Under the pieces are notes generated by a model, which did not search any database, was not told the DNA's origin, and was given only the letters and a program-made list of their open reading frames with translations. A DNA stretch of 64,000 bases from Thalassobellus sediminis (GTDB lineage Bacteria > Bacteroidota > Bacteroidia > Flavobacteriales > Flavobacteriaceae): contig NZ_JBISCD010000040.1 of the NCBI RefSeq assembly GCF_044386045.1, positions 558,001-622,000 on the forward strand, given 5' to 3'. Positions within the stretch are counted from its first letter, which is position 1, and the number at the start of each line of letters is the position of its first letter. The translations under genes were made by a program, and so were the position numbers. Below, piece after piece: positions 62,654 through 64,000 of the stretch.

Positions 62654-64000
62654 TTGAATTACCCTAAAACAAAAACTGTAAACACAATCGATACCTACTT
62701 TAATCATAAAGTAAAAGATCCTTTTAGATGGTTAGAAGATGATAGAAGTATTGAAACAGAAGCATGGGTAAAAGCTCAAAACACAACTACGTATAACTAT
62801 TTAGACAATATTCCATACAGAACAAAATTAAAAGAACGGTTAGCGAATTTATGGGATTACGAAAAAATTGGAGCCCCTTTTATAGAAGGAGATTATACTT
62901 ATTTTTCAAAAAATGATGGCTTACAAAATCAAGATATCATTTATAGAAAAAAAGAAGATGGCAAAGAAACCATCTTTTTAGACCCCAATACATTTTCAAA
63001 AGATGGCACTATTTCTTTAGATGCTTTAAGCTTTTCTAAAGAGGGCAATATATTGGCTTACTCCATTTCTGAAGGTGGAAGCGATTGGAGAAAAATTATC
63101 ATTATAAATACAGATACCAAAGAAAAGATTGAAGACGCTTTAATCAACGTAAAATTTAGCGCTATATCTTGGTACAAAAACGAAGGCTTTTATTATTCAA
63201 GCTATGATAAACCTGACGGAAGTGAATTATCTGCAAAAACAGATCAACATAAAATATATTACCACAAACTAGGAACAACTCAAAAAGAAGACACCCTAAT
63301 TTTTGGAGGCATTCCTGAAGAAAAGCATCGCTATATCTATGCAACTGTTACCGAAGACAACAAGTATTTAGTTTTAACCCCAAGAACATCAACATCGGGT
63401 AACAAGTTATATATTAAAGATTTATCGGTTCCTAACAGTAAACTCATTACTGTATTAAATCACACTAATAGCGACAGTTATATTATAGATAATAAAGGCA
63501 GTAATTTATATATTGTTACGAACCTTAATGCACCTAACAAGAAAATTATTTCGGTTGATGCATCAAACCCAACACCTGAAAACTGGATAGATCTTATTCC
63601 AGAAACAGAACATGTTTTAAACGCAACAAAAGGCAGTGGGTCCTTCTTTGCAAATTACATGGTTGATGCCATTTCTAAAATAAAACAATATGATTACAAC
63701 GGTAACTTAATAAGAGATATTAAATTACCAGGATTAGGAACAGTTTCTGGTTTTTCAGGTAAAAAAGACACTAAAACATTATACTATAGCTTTACAAATT
63801 ACAATACACCATCAAGCATTTATGCCTTAAATCCTAAAACAGAAGAAACCACTTTACATTGGAAGCCTGAAATCGATTTTAATAGCGATCTTTATGAAAG
63901 TCATCAAATTTTTTACAAATCTAAAGATGGCACAAAAATCCCAATGATTATAACTCACAAAAAAGGGATAAAATTAAACGGAGAAAACCCAACCATTCTA
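62654..64000 (+). CDS. Prolyl oligopeptidase (S9A) family peptidase, N-terminal part
   Basis: About 449 codons visible and the catalytic domain lies beyond the right edge. DPFRWLEDDRSIETEAWVKA near the start is the S9A opening and the beta-propeller segments follow (LAYSISEGGSDWRKI, ISWYKNEGFYYSSYD). The final visible part (IFYKSKDGTKIPMII) is the start of the hydrolase domain. There is no ATG near; TTG at 62654 is the most likely start given the promoter box 18 nt upstream. No signal peptide, so probably cytosolic. The active-site Ser is outside the window. Confidence 0.82.
   Translation, partial: MNYPKTKTVNTIDTYFNHKVKDPFRWLEDDRSIETEAWVKAQNTTTYNYLDNIPYRTKLKERLANLWDYEKIGAPFIEGDYTYFSKNDGLQNQDIIYRKKEDGKETIFLDPNTFSKDGTISLDALSFSKEGNILAYSISEGGSDWRKIIIINTDTKEKIEDALINVKFSAISWYKNEGFYYSSYDKPDGSELSAKTDQHKIYYHKLGTTQKEDTLIFGGIPEEKHRYIYATVTEDNKYLVLTPRTSTSGNKLYIKDLSVPNSKLITVLNHTNSDSYIIDNKGSNLYIVTNLNAPNKKIISVDASNPTPENWIDLIPETEHVLNATKGSGSFFANYMVDAISKIKQYDYNGNLIRDIKLPGLGTVSGFSGKKDTKTLYYSFTNYNTPSSIYALNPKTEETTLHWKPEIDFNSDLYESHQIFYKSKDGTKIPMIITHKKGIKLNGENPTIL

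Overview
This window is a stretch of AT-rich bacterial chromosome that reads as core genome of a member of the Flavobacteriaceae (Bacteroidota). The signs are: the -7 promoter motif TAnnTTTG upstream of many genes, A-rich rather than Shine-Dalgarno leaders, a TonB-dependent receptor with a DUF4374 lipoprotein, an OmpA protein with thrombospondin-type-3 repeats, an IPExxxVDY-family protein between rnc and pyk, a viroplasmin-type RNase H, and many short SPII lipoprotein signals. I cannot name a genus or species. I saw no prophage, transposase, CRISPR array or rRNA operon. One tRNA (Ala, GGC) is present.

Layout, left to right. 0-4.5 kb: part of a Bat/MoxR operon on the minus strand (moxR, DUF58, BatD-like protein cut by the window edge) and a DUF4382 lipoprotein. 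4.7-7.3 kb: SDR oxidoreductase, HD-type hydrolase and AlbA_2/Schlafen-like protein, then a candidate small RNA. 7.4-18.2 kb: an ALDH7-type aldehyde dehydrogenase, then an envelope operon of alpha-2-macroglobulin, a DUF2071-ABM fusion and penicillin-binding protein 1C with 4-nt overlaps. 18.2-21.3 kb: EEP nuclease-like, YCII lipoprotein and CYTH genes on the minus strand, then dinB. 21.4-25.4 kb: a probable siderophore or heme uptake pair. 25.5-29.9 kb, minus strand: acpP-fabF-rnc and an IPExxxVDY gene-pyk pair.

30-34.3 kb: purN, RNase H, a PfkB kinase and a large PurF-like amidotransferase. 34.4-34.7 kb: the most unusual part of the window, two copies of a short promoter-plus-terminator unit that looks like a duplicated small RNA gene. 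34.8-43.3 kb: superoxide dismutase, then an AddA-type helicase-nuclease and an AddB-type nuclease separated by an OmpA gene. 43.3-47.7 kb: a hydrolase and a Nudix-like regulator facing a galM/GH51 arabinose pair. 47.9-50.7 kb: tRNA-Ala, universal stress protein, GNAT and MATE. 50.7-51.0 kb: two tiny membrane-protein genes. 51.1-64 kb: queD, a GC-rich dispersed repeat, lpxH, osmC-recJ-MFS, a CMD-family gene, a YwqK-like lipoprotein, a hypothetical gene-rsmI-hopJ operon, tdk-alr, mscL, asd and the start of a prolyl oligopeptidase.

Most genes are ordinary housekeeping genes. The interest lies between them: small RNA candidates, palindromic repeats that sit just before start codons, short repeat families in and beside the bat genes, a terminator-like hairpin inside the start of rnc, and a Fur-like palindrome before the TonB receptor. 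All functional calls come from reading motifs by eye, with no database search.
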